A DNA stretch of 64,000 nt from Candidatus Dadabacteria bacterium (GTDB lineage Bacteria; Desulfobacterota_D; UBA1144; Nemesobacterales; Nemesobacteraceae): positions 671,221 to 735,220 of the forward strand of contig VXNX01000013.1 of NCBI GenBank assembly GCA_009840385.1, given 5' to 3'. A model generated the notes under the pieces. The model was not told the origin of the DNA, did no database searches, and saw only the letters and a list, made by a program, of their open reading frames with translations. Below, in pieces: positions 24,524 to 34,197 of this stretch. Position 1 is the stretch's first letter. Each line of letters begins with the position of its first letter. The position numbers and the translations under genes were made by a program.

Positions 24524-25875
24524 ACGAACCCTTCCTCGAATTCGTCTGAAGGGTTCTCGAAACTCGGAACCCCGTTTTGCTCCAAGAACACGAGCTTCAC
24601 CGTGCCCGTGGGTCCGTTTCTTTGTTTTCCGATTATAAGTTCCGCCATGCCATCTTTCTCCTCGGGGTTTTTCCTGTATATGTCCTGGCGGTGAATGAAA
24701 AGCACGACGTCGGCGTCCTGCTCTATGGCGCCGCTCTCTCTTAGGTCCGAGAGCTGGGGGCGGCGGTCGGTTCTGGTTTCGGTCTGGCGGCTAAGCTGCG
24801 AGATCCCTATTACAGGCACGTCGAGTTCCTTGGCGAGAGCCTTGAGTGCGCCCGAGATCTCGGCTATCTCCCTTTCCCTGGTTTCGTTTCTCGAACTGCC
24901 CCTCATGAGCTGCAGGTAGTCGACCACTATCAGGTCAAGCCGGTTGTCCTTTTTAAGTCGCCTTGCCTTGGCCCTTATCTCGAGAACCGTGAGAGCGGGG
25001 GTGTCGTCTATGAATATGTTCGCGTTTGCGTACCTCTCGGCGGAATCAAACAGTCTCTGGAGGTCGTCATCCCTTATGTACCCGCTTCTCATCGCCGAGA
25101 AGCTGACTTTCGAGCTTATGGAGAGAAGCCTCAGCATTAGCTGCTCCTTGGTCATCTCGAGGGAGAACATCGCGACCGAGAGATCCTCGTTCACCGCGGC
25201 GTTGCTTATTATGTTGAGAGAAAGCGATGTTTTCCCGGCACCCGGACGCGCGGCGATTATAACCAGATCGGATTTCTGAAGACCCGAGGTCAGGTGGTCA
25301 AGCCTCTCGAAGCCGGTTCTTAAGCCGGTTATAAGCTCCTTTTTCTCGTGGAGCCGCTCGATGTTCTCTATAGCCACCGGAGCAAGGTCTCTTGAGTGCC
25401 AGAAGCTTGGCTTTATCTTGTTCTGCGCGATATCGAGGATCGACTGCTCCGCCCTGTCGATGAACTCGTCGACGTCGATATCGGGTCCGTACCCCCGGTG
25501 CGCTATGTCGGTTGCGGTGAGCACCAGTTTTCTCAGGACGGACTTGTCTTTTACTATTCTTGCGTAATGGGCGACGTTTTCCGCCGTGGGAACGGTCGAG
25601 ACGAGATAGGTGAGGTAGGCGGCTCCCCCGATTTCCTCTATGATTCCCTTCGAGCTCATCCACTCGTACAGGGTGAGGACATCTATGGCCTGGCCTTCCT
25701 TGTCAAGATCTATCATGCAGCTCATTATCTTGGAGTGGCTCTCGCTGTAGAAATCTTCGGCTATCAGGATTTCAAGAACCTGGTTTATCGAGCTTTGTTC
25801 GATGAGTATGGAACCCAGTACCGCGCGTTCCGCTTCCTCGTTGCTCGGAAGGGGGGCTTTCGTTAAATTTTCCAT
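24520..25875 (-). CDS. dnaB: Replicative DNA helicase
   Basis: A 451-residue RecA-fold hexameric helicase. The N-terminal collar domain (residues 10-110, AERAVLGSIL) is followed by a linker and the ATPase core: Walker A ARPGAGKTSLSLN near residue 208, FSLEMTKEQLMLRLL, Walker B LIVVDYLQLM, QLSRQTETR and LRESGAIEQDADVV. No intein interrupts it. It unwinds DNA at the replication fork. It follows the glycerate kinase by 41 bp on the minus strand and probably shares the transcript with nuoE and that kinase. Confidence 0.97.
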   Translation of the reverse strand: MENLTKAPLPSNEEAERAVLGSILIEQSSINQVLEILIAEDFYSESHSKIMSCMIDLDKEGQAIDVLTLYEWMSSKGIIEEIGGAAYLTYLVSTVPTAENVAHYARIVKDKSVLRKLVLTATDIAHRGYGPDIDVDEFIDRAEQSILDIAQNKIKPSFWHSRDLAPVAIENIERLHEKKELITGLRTGFERLDHLTSGLQKSDLVIIAARPGAGKTSLSLNIISNAAVNEDLSVAMFSLEMTKEQLMLRLLSISSKVSFSAMRSGYIRDDDLQRLFDSAERYANANIFIDDTPALTVLEIRAKARRLKKDNRLDLIVVDYLQLMRGSSRNETREREIAEISGALKALAKELDVPVIGISQLSRQTETRTDRRPQLSDLRESGAIEQDADVVLFIHRQDIYRKNPEEKDGMAELIIGKQRNGPTGTVKLVFLEQNGVPSFENPSDEFEEGFV

Positions 25876-25916
25876 CGTTCGAGGTTACCTTCTTGTTCCG
25901 CCTTCACGATGGCTTC

Positions 25917-27245
25917 TCATTCCGCTATCAGAACCACTCCCACGTCCATGACGTTTGTTCCGGTGCTTCCGGTTTTTATAAGATCTCCCAGATTTTCAAA
26001 GAAAGAGTATGAGTCATTGTCGGCGAGATGGTCTCTCGCGCTTATGCCCATCGATCTTGCTATAAGGCGCGACTGCCCGTCGCATATGGCTCCGGCGGCG
26101 TCCGTGGGACCGTCTATTCCGTCGGTTCCGGCGAAAAGCCCCACGATTCCCTCGCTTCCTATTATCTCAAAGCAGAAAGAAAGCGCGGTCTCGGTGTTAC
26201 GTCCGCCCCGCCCCCTTCCCATCACGTTCACTGTCGTCTCTCCCCCGAAAAGTATGCAGGCGGGTTTCTTCACGGGCCTTCCGAACCTCTTTATGTCAAA
26301 CGAAATTCCCGCGATCACCTTGGCCACTTCCCTTGCCTCTCCCGATATCTGGGAGGAGAGAAAAAGCGTGTTGTACCCCATCTCCTTCGCCTTCTTCTCC
26401 ATCGAGGCTATGGCCTTGTGATTGTTTCCGACAACGACCGTGGTGGCTCCGCTTCGTTCGTACTGTTCGTGGTCCATCGCGGGAGAAGCGTTCTTGTTTC
26501 TTCCCTTTTCAAGATGCACTACCACCCTCGGGGGAATCCTGTGCTCAAGCCCGAGCGCCTCTATGACGCGCCACGCGTCTTCATAGGTGGTGGTGTCGGG
26601 AACCGTGGGCCCCGAGGCTATGAATTCGAGCTGGTCGCCCACGACGTCTGAGAGGATAAGCGTGATGACTTGGGAGGGAAGGGCCTTTTTAAGGAGCCCG
26701 CCTCCCTTTATCTGCGACATCTTTTTTCTCACCGTGTTAAGGCCGTAGGTGTCGACTCCGCTGAGCATCAGTCTCTGGGTTGCCGCTCTTTTATCTTCTA
26801 TGGTGAGACCTTCGCTCGGCATCGCGAGTATGGAACTTCCGCCTCCCGATATGAGGAAGATCACAAGATCCTTCTCTCCCGATCTTTCGAGAAGCGAGAG
26901 CACTTTTTCCGCCGCCTCGACGCTTTTTTCATCCGGCACCGGGTGGGAGGACAGATGAAAGTCCATTTTCTCAAAAGCCCGCTTGGAGCGGACGTTCGAT
27001 ACCACGATTCCCTCGGTTATTCGATCGCCGAGAAGTTCCTCAAGCGCCGTGGCCATAGAGGATGCGGCCTTTCCGAAGGCCACGACGTAGAGAGACTCGA
27101 AATCGGGGAGATTGAAGCTTCCTCCCCCGACCCTGAGCCGGTTGCCCCTGAGTTTAATGTGCTCCAGGACGCATTTTCCCGGGTCGGCTTCGGTGAGCGC
27201 CTGATCAAAAAGCTCCCTGGCGTCTTTTCTGAGTTTTTCGTTCAT
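25917..27245 (-). CDS. Glycerate 2-kinase (GK-II / MOFRL family)
   Basis: A 442-residue protein with the two domains of class II glycerate kinases: the N-terminal DUF4147 region (FGKAASSMA, LISGGGSSILAMP near residue 125, LNTVRKKMSQIKGG) and the C-terminal MOFRL region (GGETTVNVMGRGRGGRNTE, FAGTDGIDGPTDAAGA). It phosphorylates D-glycerate at C2, feeding 2-phosphoglycerate into glycolysis near the ApgM-type mutase found at 13.4 kb. Its ATG overlaps the nuoE stop by 4 nt. Confidence 0.93.
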   Translation of the reverse strand: MNEKLRKDARELFDQALTEADPGKCVLEHIKLRGNRLRVGGGSFNLPDFESLYVVAFGKAASSMATALEELLGDRITEGIVVSNVRSKRAFEKMDFHLSSHPVPDEKSVEAAEKVLSLLERSGEKDLVIFLISGGGSSILAMPSEGLTIEDKRAATQRLMLSGVDTYGLNTVRKKMSQIKGGGLLKKALPSQVITLILSDVVGDQLEFIASGPTVPDTTTYEDAWRVIEALGLEHRIPPRVVVHLEKGRNKNASPAMDHEQYERSGATTVVVGNNHKAIASMEKKAKEMGYNTLFLSSQISGEAREVAKVIAGISFDIKRFGRPVKKPACILFGGETTVNVMGRGRGGRNTETALSFCFEIIGSEGIVGLFAGTDGIDGPTDAAGAICDGQSRLIARSMGISARDHLADNDSYSFFENLGDLIKTGSTGTNVMDVGVVLIAE

Positions 27246-27718
27246 CCGCTTTTCTTGATCTCATCCACTATTCTGTCAACTTTCGATTCGGTAAGGTTCT
27301 CGTAAAGGGTGTCGTCCACAAGCATGGCGGGGGCCGTCCCGCAGGAGGCGAGGCACTCCGCCTCAAGAAAGGTTATTTTTCCGTCGGCGGTCGTTTCCCC
27401 GGTTTTTACCCCGAGACGCTCGCAGAGATGATGCTCCAGACCCTCGGCTCCGCGAAGCGCGCAGGAAAGGGTTCTGCAGAGCCACATGACGTGGGTTCCG
27501 ACCGGTTCCGTGAAGAACATGGTGTAAAACGACGCTACGTTCTGAACCGAAGAGGCGGGAATATCAAGCGCCTCGGCCACTTCCTCCATGGATTCTGTGG
27601 AAAGCCAGCCGAATTCGTTCTGCACTTCCCGCAGGACGGGTATAAGCGCCGAAAGCCTGGTTTCGTGGTCATCCGCTATCTCTTGTATCTTGTCCCTGAG
27701 TTTAGGGGGAAAGGGCAC
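27242..27718 (-). CDS. nuoE: NADH-quinone oxidoreductase subunit E (NuoE)
   Basis: A 158-residue thioredoxin-fold [2Fe-2S] protein with ligands C81, C86, C122 and C126 in the family pattern CxxxxC and CxxxC, and the NVASFYTMF phrase. In complex I it sits beside the NADH site of NuoF. The start is GTG with AAGGAGG six bases upstream. It heads a minus-strand unit with glycerate kinase and dnaB, without nuoF or nuoG. It could serve complex I encoded elsewhere or another NAD-linked enzyme such as a formate dehydrogenase; complex I is the simpler reading. Confidence 0.9.
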   Translation of the reverse strand: MPFPPKLRDKIQEIADDHETRLSALIPVLREVQNEFGWLSTESMEEVAEALDIPASSVQNVASFYTMFFTEPVGTHVMWLCRTLSCALRGAEGLEHHLCERLGVKTGETTADGKITFLEAECLASCGTAPAMLVDDTLYENLTESKVDRIVDEIKKSG

Positions 27719-27851
27719 TCCGAACCTCCTTGCGACTTAAAGCCGGGAATTAAAAATTAACATGATTTACCATGCCGGGCAAGGCAGGAGCCGGCGGGCT
27801 AGGTTTTAAATCGCAATTGAAGCTCGCAGGGAGGCGGTTAAAATTTTTTAC

Positions 27852-28427
27852 GTGCCGAAAAAAAGAATAACTTCTGTTTACACGGGTCTTGGAGATGACG
27901 GGAAAACTTCGCTTCTCGGCGGAAAGAGGGTGAGAAAATCGTCCCTGAGGGTCGAGGCGTACGGAGATGTGGACGAGCTTAACTCGGTTCTTGGGGTCGC
28001 CTGCACGAAGGCGGTCGATCCAAGAGTCGGGGATCTTCTGCGGGGAATACAGAACGCCCTTTTCACCGTGGGGAGTGATCTGGCGACCCCGCAGGATTCG
28101 ACCTTTTCCGCCCCCAGAGTAACCGCTCAGATGGCACAGGAGCTTGAGAAGCACATAGACGCATTTTTGCCCGAGGTAGGGGAGCTTCGGGAATTTGTTC
28201 TGCCCGGAGGGTCAGAAGGCGCATCCTATCTTCATCTCGCCCGCGCGGTGTGCAGGAGAGCCGAGAGAGGAGTCGAGGCGCTTTTGGGGGATTCAAAAGA
28301 GGGGAGGGATGTTCTGGTTTATCTTAACCGTCTCTCTGATCTTCTTTTCGTTCTTGCCAGAGTCGAGAACAAGACCTCGGGAACGGGGGAGATATTCGTC
28401 GATTTCGGGCGGAGCGAGGACGGGTGA
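27852..28427 (+). CDS. Corrinoid adenosyltransferase, PduO type
   Basis: A 191-residue protein starting at GTG with the PduO signature: ITSVYTGLGDDGKTSLLGG (ATP-binding N-terminus), VEAYGDVDELNSVLG, then FVLPGGSEGASYLHLARAVCRRAER and LNRLSDLLFVLAR. It makes adenosylcobalamin from cob(I)alamin, so the organism uses or salvages B12. It is a homotrimer in studied members. No other cobalamin gene is nearby. The O-methyltransferase starts within its stop codon. Confidence 0.93.
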   Translation: MPKKRITSVYTGLGDDGKTSLLGGKRVRKSSLRVEAYGDVDELNSVLGVACTKAVDPRVGDLLRGIQNALFTVGSDLATPQDSTFSAPRVTAQMAQELEKHIDAFLPEVGELREFVLPGGSEGASYLHLARAVCRRAERGVEALLGDSKEGRDVLVYLNRLSDLLFVLARVENKTSGTGEIFVDFGRSEDG

Positions 28428-29065
28428 TGGACGAAACCTTAACCATAACGAACCCCGAGATTGAAGAATACATCCGTTCTCTTTATCCCCGAGTCCACGA
28501 GGTTTTCTACGAAATGGAGAAGCGGGCGGAAGAAAGCGACGTGAAAATAGTGGGGCCCCTCGTGGGAAGGTTCCTCTCCCAGATATGTCTTCTGCGGAGG
28601 CCGCGGAGCATTTTCGAGATGGGTTCGGGGTTCGGGTATTCGGCTCTCTGGCTCTCTCTTTTTACTGAAGGCGAAGAGGCGATAACCTGCACGGACTGGC
28701 TTGAGGAAAACGGGGAGGCGGCGCGCGAGTACTTTGCGCGGGCCGGGCAGATTCGCAAACTTCGTTTTGTCTGCGGGGACGCCCTCGATATACTGGCGAA
28801 TTCGAACCGTAAATTTGATATGATATTCAATGACGTTGACAAAGAGGACTACCCGCGGGTAATCGAGCTTGTGCGGGAGAAGCTTAACCCCGGGGGCATG
28901 CTCATTACCGATAACGTGCTTTGGGGAGGGAGAGTTCTCAAGGGCGAGGGTTCTGAGAGCACCGAGGGGATCTTGGAGTTTAACCGGCTTTTGTTTTCAG
29001 ACCCGGAATTTTTCTCAACGGTGGTTCCCCTTCGCGACGGGGTGGCGATCAGCGTCAGGATTTAG
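28427..29065 (+). CDS. Class I SAM-dependent O-methyltransferase (family 3, CCoAOMT-like)
   Basis: A 212-residue Rossmann methyltransferase. SAM-binding signatures: FEMGSGFGYSALWLS (motif I, near residues 64-78), CTDWLEENG, and FDMIFNDVDKEDYP with the metal-binding DxDKxxY of the caffeoyl-CoA/catechol O-methyltransferase group. NVLWGGRV is the typical later motif. It probably methylates a hydroxyl of a small catechol-like compound with magnesium; the natural substrate is unknown. ATG at 28427 overlaps the PduO stop by one base (TGATG); a GTG three bases earlier is possible. glnD starts at its stop. Confidence 0.87.
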   Translation: MDETLTITNPEIEEYIRSLYPRVHEVFYEMEKRAEESDVKIVGPLVGRFLSQICLLRRPRSIFEMGSGFGYSALWLSLFTEGEEAITCTDWLEENGEAAREYFARAGQIRKLRFVCGDALDILANSNRKFDMIFNDVDKEDYPRVIELVREKLNPGGMLITDNVLWGGRVLKGEGSESTEGILEFNRLLFSDPEFFSTVVPLRDGVAISVRI

Positions 29066-31710
29066 TGGATATTTTATTTTCTTGGGATTCCGCAGTGAGA
29101 AAACCTGAAATCACAGAAAAGGATCTAGTGGCTTTTTTCACGGACTCCTACGAGCACATACGCAGGCGCCATTACGCGAGGAGAAGAAGAAACAGGGCCC
29201 TGATAGGCTACGAGCTTGCACGCGAGAGGACTGCAGTTGTGGACAGCTTCATCAAGCAGGCCCTTTCGCAGTACGGTTATCCGGAACTTAAAGGCGTCTC
29301 CATAGTTGCTCTGGGTGGTTACGGCAGGGAAGAGCTCTCCCCGTACTCCGACATAGACCTTCTTTTTCTCCACGAAAAAGGTTCAAAGGGTCTCGCGGAA
29401 GAGATAATAGAGCGCCTTCTTTACCTCCTCTGGGACACCAAGATGGATATAGGAAACTGCACGAGAAGCGTCGATGAATGCAGGGAACTCTCCATGGACA
29501 AAAACGATGTCACTATCCTGAGTTCGCTCCTTGACTCGAGGTTCATCTGCGGGGACAGGGGTCTTTACGACGAGCTTGAGAACGAAATTTATGGCGAGGT
29601 GCTCCCCAAGATCTCGCATGATTTCATAAAGAGGAAGATCGAAGAGAGGGACAGCAGGGGAGAGAGGTACGGAAAGACCCTCTACATACTTGAACCGAAC
29701 GTCAAGGAAGGAAGGGGAGGGCTGAGGGAGTTCCAGACGGCGATGTGGATCGCCCAGGCAAGCTACAAGGCCAAAAACTTTGAGGAAGTGCTTCAAAGAG
29801 GCTTTATCTCGGAAAAGGAATACATGGTAATGCGCAAATGCCTTAATTTCCTTCTGCTCGTGCGCGCGCAGCTGCATTACCAGGCGAAAAGACGGGAGGA
29901 CAACCTGAGTTTCGAATTCCAGTCCCAGGCGGCTAAATCTTTCGGCTACAGGGACGGGAACCTCCGCGCGGTTGAAAAGTTCATGAGAATTTACTACCTG
30001 CGCGCCGCGGTGGTGGTGCAGCAGTCCCGCAGGCTGACGGAAAAATGCACCAGGGTCTATGCGCGGGGAAGGCTCACCAGAAAGGCCGTTCATCTTGACC
30101 ATGGGTTTACTATACGGGGCAAATATCTCTCCGTGACGAGCAGGAACGTTTTCAGCGAGGACTTCTGCAATTTCCTGCGCGCGTTTGAGTACGCTGATCG
30201 CTACTCGGTCGAATTCACCGAATACCTTGAGCTTCTCATGGGAGAACAGGTCTTCCGTGTAGACGAAAAAGTCAGAAACGACCCGGAGTTCAACAGGATA
30301 TTCACAAGGCTTCTGCGTTTCGGAAAGGATGTCTCGAAAATGCTGCTCAAGATGAACGAGATACGCCTTCTGGGACGCTTGATACCGGAATTCGGAAAGA
30401 TAGTCTGCATGGTGCAGTTCGATTCCTACCATGTCTATACGGTCGATATACATTCCATATTCATGGTGAGGGAAATCGAAAGGCTTATAAATTACGAATA
30501 CGAGGAAAAGTTCCCTTTTCTTACCAAAATCTCCGAGGCTCTGGTGAAAAGACATGTTCTTTTCCTCGCGTGCCTTTTCCACGACATGGGAAAAGGCCAA
30601 GGGGGAAGCCACGCGCAGAAAGGGGCCGCCATGATTCCTAAGATAGCCGAGAGGATGGGGCTTGGCGCCTCGGATGCGGAGCAGCTTGAATTCCTTGTGA
30701 GACATCATCTGGCCATGGTTCATTTCTCCCAGAGAAGGGATCTTGAGGACCCGGTAGTGCTGAAACGGCTGGCCAAATCCATTCCGGACCAGGAGACCCT
30801 CTCCCTTCTATACCTGCTGACCTTTGCGGACATAAGATCGGTCGGTCCCGACGTGTGGAGGGACTGGACGGGAATGCTGCTTCAGGAACTCTACATAAAG
30901 ACTCTTCGGCAGATGTCTGCGGGCACGTACCGGCGCAAAACCGAAGAGGAATGGGTGCACAAGATGACCTCGGACATAGTGGCGGACGCCGAAGGGGAGA
31001 TTCCCGAGCGGAAAGTGAGAAAAATACTGAAAAAGATGCCGATTTCCTATTTCAGCCAGTTCTCAAGACAGAACATTTTACGCCACGTGAAATTGATTGG
31101 CTCCATGGAGGGAAAGTTTGCGACGGAGGTTGTCCGCTACGGGGAATACGACGAGTTCACTGTTTGCGCCCCCGACAAGAAGGGAATATTTTCGGTGTTC
31201 TGCGGGATTCTCAGCGCAAACGGACTTAATATTCTGGGTGCGAGAATCGTAACCACACTTGACAAAAAGGCGCTTGACGTTTTCTACGTGGACAGGGCCG
31301 ATCACCTGACCGAAGAGGAGTACGACGAGGTGTGGAAAAAAGTGGAGAAGAACCTGAGGAAGGCGCTTGACGGAGATGTTGATGTGGACGAACTCGTTGA
31401 GAGAAGGAAGAGAAATTATTCCTCCTACGGAAGGAAGGTTCCCGAATATCCTCCGGAAATCGTGTTTGACAACGAATCTTCCGACAAGGCGACCGTTATG
31501 GAGGTCTATGCCCATGACAGAGAAGGGCTTCTCTACGGCATCACAAAAGCGATTGCGGAACTGGGTCTTTCGATTGACTACGCCAAGATCTCGACCAAGG
31601 CCGATCAGGTTGTAGATACGTTTTACGTTCGCGATTCGAGGGGGCGTAAGATAGGCGGTCCCAAGAAACTGAAAAAGATAGAGGATTCCCTTATATCCGC
31701 GGTGAGCTAG
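29065..31710 (+). CDS. glnD: Protein-PII uridylyltransferase / uridylyl-removing enzyme
   Basis: An 881-residue bifunctional nitrogen sensor. The nucleotidyltransferase motif GGYGREELSPYSDIDLL is at about 84-100, with catalytic Asp at 96 and 98. The HD domain (LACLFHDMGKG, near 500-512) removes UMP. Two C-terminal ACT domains (about 700-775 and 810-881) bind glutamine. It adds UMP to PII when glutamine is low. It starts at GTG, overlapping the methyltransferase stop by one base (TAGTG). No glnB or glnA occurs in the window. Length matches the family. Confidence 0.95.
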   Translation: MDILFSWDSAVRKPEITEKDLVAFFTDSYEHIRRRHYARRRRNRALIGYELARERTAVVDSFIKQALSQYGYPELKGVSIVALGGYGREELSPYSDIDLLFLHEKGSKGLAEEIIERLLYLLWDTKMDIGNCTRSVDECRELSMDKNDVTILSSLLDSRFICGDRGLYDELENEIYGEVLPKISHDFIKRKIEERDSRGERYGKTLYILEPNVKEGRGGLREFQTAMWIAQASYKAKNFEEVLQRGFISEKEYMVMRKCLNFLLLVRAQLHYQAKRREDNLSFEFQSQAAKSFGYRDGNLRAVEKFMRIYYLRAAVVVQQSRRLTEKCTRVYARGRLTRKAVHLDHGFTIRGKYLSVTSRNVFSEDFCNFLRAFEYADRYSVEFTEYLELLMGEQVFRVDEKVRNDPEFNRIFTRLLRFGKDVSKMLLKMNEIRLLGRLIPEFGKIVCMVQFDSYHVYTVDIHSIFMVREIERLINYEYEEKFPFLTKISEALVKRHVLFLACLFHDMGKGQGGSHAQKGAAMIPKIAERMGLGASDAEQLEFLVRHHLAMVHFSQRRDLEDPVVLKRLAKSIPDQETLSLLYLLTFADIRSVGPDVWRDWTGMLLQELYIKTLRQMSAGTYRRKTEEEWVHKMTSDIVADAEGEIPERKVRKILKKMPISYFSQFSRQNILRHVKLIGSMEGKFATEVVRYGEYDEFTVCAPDKKGIFSVFCGILSANGLNILGARIVTTLDKKALDVFYVDRADHLTEEEYDEVWKKVEKNLRKALDGDVDVDELVERRKRNYSSYGRKVPEYPPEIVFDNESSDKATVMEVYAHDREGLLYGITKAIAELGLSIDYAKISTKADQVVDTFYVRDSRGRKIGGPKKLKKIEDSLISAVS

Positions 31711-31731
31711 AGAGATAAGGCGGCGGTTTTA

Positions 31732-33312
31732 ATGAGTGTGGAAATTATTGACGTTGAGTGCGATTTTCTTGTTGTGGGCGGTGGACTCGCAGGCCTTTAC
31801 GCCGCCGTGTGCGCGTCGTCTCTCGGCCGGTGCGTTGTGGTGACCAAACAAACCCTTGTGCAGAGCAATTCTTACTGGGCTCAGGGGGGAATCGCGGCAG
31901 CCGTCGATCCTGAGGATTCTCCGGTCTTTCACAAAGAGGACACAGTTGCCGCGGGGAGAGGGCTTTGCGACGCCCGCGCCGTGGAGATTCTGGTTGAAGA
32001 GGGAAGGGAGAGGGTTGCGGATCTTATAAATCTCGGCATGAAATTCGATTCAGACGACAGCGGTCTCCTGCTCGGCCTCGAGGGGGGTCATTCGAAAAGA
32101 AGAGTTCTTCACGCGGGAGGCGACTCCACGGGAAAGGAGATGATCGATTTTCTGATCTCTTACGTGAGTTCAAGCGAATCGGTAACCATTCTTGAGCTTG
32201 TCACGGTTACAGACATAATCTCGGATGGGGAAAGATGCTACGGTGTCTGGGGTTACGACGAGGGGAAGAAAAGCTACGTGAGAATAGCCTCTCCTTCGAC
32301 CATCCTGGCCACCGGCGGCGCAAGCGCTCTATACAGGAGGACCACCAATCCGGAAGGAGCCTCGGGGGAAGGCATATCGCTTGCTTGGAGGGCTGGGGCC
32401 GAGATCTCCGACATGGAATTCGTGCAGTTCCACCCCACGGTGTTCAGCGGTCCGAAAGGCGAGGCCTTTCTTTTGACCGAGGCGATAAGGGGAGAAGGCG
32501 CATATCTTCTGAACGCCCGGGGAGAAAGATTCATGGAACGCTACAGCTCCCTTCTAGAGCTTGCCCCTAGAGACGTGGTTTCAAAGGCGATTCACGGCGA
32601 GATGAGATCCTGCGAGGAAGACTACGTGTGCCTTGATCTCTCTCACATGGATCCAGAGTTCGTCAGAAAAAGGTTCTCAAACATAGAAAAACTCTGCAGA
32701 AACTCGGGTTTTGACCTTGCCAGGGACCGCATCCCCGTGGCTCCCGCCGCCCATTACACCATAGGGGGAGTGAGAACCGGTCTCATGGGGGAAACCAGCA
32801 TAGAAGGGCTTTACGCCTGCGGCGAGGTTTCAAACACCGGTGTGCACGGGGCTAACCGTCTTGCGAGCAATTCTCTTCTCGAGTGCATGGTGTTTGCCAA
32901 AAGATGCATTGACGGCGCGGCGCGCGCGGGCCGCCCGGGCGGCGTTGGAGGAGATTTCGAGGGTTTTATGCTTGCCGACACCAGGGGAGCTGACACCGAG
33001 TTTTTCAACGAAGCCAGAGATGCGATAATCGGGGGGATGAGCACGCATCTCGGGATAGTGAGGGAGCGGGAGGGAATAGAGCGATTCATCGCGCGGCTCG
33101 AGGAGATTTCCTCGGCAAGCGAGGACGTTACGGGGTGGTTCGGGTTCAAGCTCGGGACGATGCTCGATGTTTGTCTGCTCGTCGCACGGGGAGCTCTTTT
33201 GAGGAAGGAATCTCGGGGAGCCCACCTGAGGTCTGATTATCCGGAAGAGGACACGGATTATGAAAAGCACCTGATTTTCAGGAAGGATTTAGAAGTCTAC
33301 GGAGCCGATTGA
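31732..33312 (+). CDS. nadB: L-aspartate oxidase
   Basis: A 526-residue FAD enzyme that oxidises aspartate to iminoaspartate, the first step of de novo NAD synthesis. Signatures: the dinucleotide-binding VVGGGLAGLYAA near residues 16-27, SYWAQGGIAAAV near 47-58, the succinate-dehydrogenase-like HPTVF and RGEGAYLLN segments, PAAHYTIGGV near residue 340 and the FAD-binding SNSLLECMVF. First gene of nadB-nadC-nadA; nadC starts in its stop codon. It lies 21 bp after glnD. Confidence 0.96.
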   Translation: MSVEIIDVECDFLVVGGGLAGLYAAVCASSLGRCVVVTKQTLVQSNSYWAQGGIAAAVDPEDSPVFHKEDTVAAGRGLCDARAVEILVEEGRERVADLINLGMKFDSDDSGLLLGLEGGHSKRRVLHAGGDSTGKEMIDFLISYVSSSESVTILELVTVTDIISDGERCYGVWGYDEGKKSYVRIASPSTILATGGASALYRRTTNPEGASGEGISLAWRAGAEISDMEFVQFHPTVFSGPKGEAFLLTEAIRGEGAYLLNARGERFMERYSSLLELAPRDVVSKAIHGEMRSCEEDYVCLDLSHMDPEFVRKRFSNIEKLCRNSGFDLARDRIPVAPAAHYTIGGVRTGLMGETSIEGLYACGEVSNTGVHGANRLASNSLLECMVFAKRCIDGAARAGRPGGVGGDFEGFMLADTRGADTEFFNEARDAIIGGMSTHLGIVREREGIERFIARLEEISSASEDVTGWFGFKLGTMLDVCLLVARGALLRKESRGAHLRSDYPEEDTDYEKHLIFRKDLEVYGAD

Positions 33313-34163
33313 TGAAAATCCGCGAAAGTTACCCCCAGGAAGTGGAAGCCGTCTTGGATCTTGCCCTTCGGGAAGATATAGGGAACGGGGACGTTACTAC
33401 GGAGAGCATCGTTCCCGAAGATGCAGTTTTGACAGGAGAACTGCGTGCGAAGGGGAGCGGTGTTATCTCGGGGGTCGGGCTCTCCGGTGCGGTTTTCCGG
33501 AAACTTGACCCTGACTGCGAGTGGGAGGAGATGGTTTGCGACGGGGACGGGGTCTCGCCCGGAGACGTTATCGCTCGCGTTACGGGCAGGAGCAGGGCGA
33601 TTCTTTCGGCTGAGCGGACAGCCCTTAACATTCTTCAGAAAATGAGCGGGATCTCGACTCTCACCTCTTCTTTCGTCAAGGCCGCGGACGGGTCCGGAGT
33701 TAAGATAAAAGATACGAGAAAGACGCTTCCGGGACTCAGGTGGATCAGCAAGTATGCCGTGGCCGCGGGCGGGGGACATAATCACCGCGGCGGGCTTTAC
33801 GATGGAGTGCTCATAAAGGACAATCACATAAAGGCCGCAGGAGGCATAGCGGCAGCCGTCGGGAGGGCAAGGGAAAACGTTGGAGATACTTTCCCCATAG
33901 AGGTTGAGACTAAAACCTTGGAGCAGGTGAAGGAGGCGGTTTCCTGCGGCGCCGACGTCATAATGCTTGACAACATGGACATTGCGCAAACAAGAGAAGC
34001 CGTGAGTTTCATAGACCGCCGCGCGCTTGTCGAGGCATCCGGCGGAGTCACCCTTGAGAACGTAGGGGAGATAGCCCGAAGCGGAGTCGATTTCATATCC
34101 GTCGGCGCCCTTACGCACTCGGCTCCGTGTTTAGATATTTCTTTTGATGTGTTAGAATCTTGA
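33312..34163 (+). CDS. nadC: Nicotinate-nucleotide pyrophosphorylase (carboxylating)
   Basis: A 283-residue type II phosphoribosyltransferase that converts quinolinate and PRPP to nicotinate mononucleotide, CO2 and PPi. Signatures: LREDIGNGDVTTE near residue 18, LNILQKMSGIST, DTRKTLPGLR, the HNHRGGLYDGVLIKDNH block and the C-terminal EASGGVTLENV. The ATG at 33312 overlaps the nadB stop (TGATG); a TTG three bases earlier is less likely. Second gene of the NAD operon. Confidence 0.96.
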   Translation: MKIRESYPQEVEAVLDLALREDIGNGDVTTESIVPEDAVLTGELRAKGSGVISGVGLSGAVFRKLDPDCEWEEMVCDGDGVSPGDVIARVTGRSRAILSAERTALNILQKMSGISTLTSSFVKAADGSGVKIKDTRKTLPGLRWISKYAVAAGGGHNHRGGLYDGVLIKDNHIKAAGGIAAAVGRARENVGDTFPIEVETKTLEQVKEAVSCGADVIMLDNMDIAQTREAVSFIDRRALVEASGGVTLENVGEIARSGVDFISVGALTHSAPCLDISFDVLES

Positions 34164-34197
34164 CTGCAGGCCGTATAATAGGGGTTCGGCTGTTGAG

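Noticed and set aside
29383-30723. 446-codon open frame on the minus strand opposite glnD
   Set aside because: It lies fully inside glnD, has no ribosome site, and its composition is that of an antisense shadow of a GC-rich gene.
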